DNA of 64,000 nucleotides from Porodaedalea pini. Lineage: Eukaryota > Basidiomycota > Agaricomycetes > Hymenochaetales > Hymenochaetaceae. The translations under genes and the position numbers were made by a program. Where the stretch lies: NCBI GenBank assembly GCA_002794775.1, contig NBAY01000003.1, positions 310,001-374,000 on the forward strand. Reading direction: 5' to 3'. Below, one piece after another: positions 62,161 to 64,000 of the stretch. Under the pieces are notes generated by a model. The model was not told the origin of the DNA. It did not search any database and was given only the letters and a program-made list of their open reading frames with translations. Numbering within the stretch: the first letter of the stretch is position 1; the number at the start of each line of letters is the position of its first letter.

Positions 62161-64000
62161 ATGGCCGTCAGCAAGCTCTATGTACCCATCCTCATTGGAG
62201 GCATGATCCTCACGGTAAGCATTCTCCATGTTCTTCATAATGAAACTCTTGCTCAATGATGCTACTCAAAAGGGATCATCCAACTCTCTCTGGAGCAAGT
62301 GGCAGGCAAGTCGCGTATCCTACACGTTCAGTCTCCCGTTCCCAACTTTGAGAATGCCCCGTTAGGACATGCAATGTGTAGAGAATTGTGATGACCCAAA
62401 CATTAGACATCACGTTCTATATGAGCAACCCGTCTGGCAGACTCTCCAAATGTTCCGTGCGCACATTCCCGAACTCTCGCATATTTCCCTCCCTTCTAAC
62501 CTTTTCCGCGACAGTCGGCGAAATGCTCTGTCCGTCTTAAGCGCCTTAATTACTCCCTCGCGCAGTGCCACAGACTCCTCACCTCCTATCTCACCTTAAC
62601 AGGCTTCCTTCCTGTCATCTATTCCCTCGTCCGCACCCGCTTTCAACCTGCTGTCCAACTTCCGCCGGATAGTGACGACGATCCTGTGCATGACTCCCCA
62701 CCGAAGCAAATAGTCAAGGCGCAGCAGCTGCGCGGTTACAAGGTTCTCCTCTTGTGGCTCCCCGCAGCATGCGATCTTACCGGCACAACGGTCCGTATTC
62801 AGAGTTCATTCCTGCTTCCGTTACTTACTTTTTTATATCCGAAATATTTCAATACAAACATAATTCCATTTCAAATAGCTCATGAATGTTGGCCTTCTCT
62901 ATACGCCTGTGTCGATTTATCAAATGACGCGCGGCGCCCTCGTCTTATTCGTGGGAATCCTCAGCGTTCTGTTCCTTCATCGCCGGCTTTGGCTTTACCA
63001 GTATGTATAAGTACTATTCCGTCTTGCCTTGTACTTTTGCTTCGTTCAGAGCTGATTCGTACCGTGCTTCCTCCAGATGGCTTTCTCTCGTGACCGTCAT
63101 GTTAGGTTCGTCCCTCTCACTTAAGGTTCTTTGCCACTGTGCTTTTCGCAAGTCACGATGCATTCGCATGCGAATGAGATCTGGCCGGGTCTTTCCCCGG
63201 CAACTTTCTTCTTGCTTGTTCTAAATGTAAACGTGTCTAGATCTCATGCCGAGTTCATTCCAGGTGTATCTATTGTCGGTCTCAGTGGGTCCATGATCAA
63301 AGATACCGTCAAAGAGACTGCGACAGAAATCATCAACGCGATTGCATCATCGTCATCGCTGGGTATTCGGTCCGCAGATATACCGAGTCCGAATGCGATT
63401 GAAGCACCGGAAGCCACGAAGGTCCTCGTGGGCGTCTTCTTCATCCTTTTTGCTCAGATCTTGTCAGTCGAAAATGAAACGCATCTTTTCATCTTGCATA
63501 TTTTTTCATTTTTCATCTGCTAATTTGTTTTATCGGACATGGCGCAAACAGCACTGCGACGCAGTTCGTTGTGGAAGAGAAGATCATGAGTCGTTATGCT
63601 GTCGCGCCTCTCGTCGCTGTCGGCTATGAGGGCCTCTTCGGCGCGCTCACGATCTTGTTCTTTATGCCTGTCCTGGCGCAGTTTGCGGACCGTTCGAGTT
63701 TCTTCGACCTCCCGCGTGGCTGGCACCAGATGATTGACACCCCGACCGTGCTCTGGTCAGGCGTCGCGATCGCCTGCAGCATATCGCTTTTCAACTTCTT
63801 CGGCTTGAGCGTGACGCGCCACGTCTCCGCGACCGCGCGCAGTCTTACGGACACGTGCCGGACGCTCAGCATTTGGCTTGTCTCGCTTGCACTCGGCTGG
63901 GAGCGCATTCTCTGGCCAATTTCGGTCCTGCAAATTTTGGGCTTTGCACTTCTTGTGTACGTACTTTTTCCAGTTTCGATCCGCGCGACTATTGGCGCTC
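62161..64000 (+). CDS. SLC35F6-type solute/nucleotide-sugar transporter (3' end outside window)
   Basis: Nine exons seen: 62161-62214, 62273-62305, 62366-62456, 62515-62529, 62603-62790, 62879-63000, 63077-63105, 63264-63462 and 63552 to near the edge. The start MAVSKLYVPILIGGMILTG is followed by SSNSLWSKWQ, DMQCVENCDDPN, EQPVWQTLQMFLGEMLCFLP, QLRGYKVLLLWLPAACDLTG, MNVGLLYTPVSIYQMTRGAL, VEEKIMSRYAVAPLVAVGYE and TRHVSATARSLTDTCRTL, matching the ten-span SLC35F6/DMT family (human SLC35F6 is lysosomal and affects mitochondria). The substrate is unknown. Exon 4 is 15 nt and exon 7 is 29 nt. Intron 2 starts with GC instead of GT (CAG then GCAAGT). A possible next donor lies near 63960. Confidence 0.88.

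Overview
The window is nuclear DNA of a filamentous basidiomycete, most likely a mushroom-forming Agaricomycete. The evidence is dense protein genes on both strands, cut by many short introns (mostly 50-100 nt, GT..AG, with CTNAC-like branch sites), pyrimidine-rich leaders, basidiomycete-type F-box paralogues, paired DPBB (expansin-like) secreted proteins, and a chromodomain Ty3/gypsy retrotransposon. No bacterial-type operons, rRNA, tRNA or CRISPR were seen. All exon-intron models were read by eye; for every complete multi-exon model except one the spliced exons sum to a multiple of three. The exception is the calcium pump, which carries an apparent 2-nt frameshift.

Left end (1-14.4 kb) is an accessory zone. 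It has the tail of an unknown gene, an F-box gene (514-1945), a pair of diverged AT-rich repeats about 1.3 kb and 1.9 kb long that end in hairpins, a Ty3/gypsy element (4917-11929) inserted inside the second repeat copy, and a second F-box gene (12880-14441). The retroelement has 456-bp LTRs with TGTCA/TGACA ends, a CAGAC target duplication, a self-priming (Tf1/sushi-type) primer site, gag, and a pol frame broken by six stop codons but by no indels. LTR divergence is almost purely CpG transitions.

Centre (14.8-62 kb) holds conserved housekeeping genes. In order: a mitochondrial RCC1-repeat protein (FMP25-like), an unknown basidiomycete protein, a GDS1-type winged-helix regulator, a ThrE/PRM10-like membrane protein (minus strand), an RRM-Pumilio RNA-binding protein, a 5-kb gene-poor stretch with several repeats, an OPT oligopeptide transporter, a DPBB protein with a Lys-Pro-rich tail, a SERCA-type Ca2+-ATPase (minus), a Sip5-like zinc-finger protein, and a second DPBB protein with a Ser/Thr/Trp-rich tail.

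Right end (53-64 kb) has two decayed F-box copies on the minus strand, a coiled-coil RGG protein, an arrestin-fold protein (minus), and the 5' part of an SLC35F6-type transporter that runs off the window. The four F-box copies therefore bracket the conserved core. Several pairs are divergent and share short promoters: PRM10-like/Pumilio, SERCA/Sip5-like and arrestin/SLC35F6.
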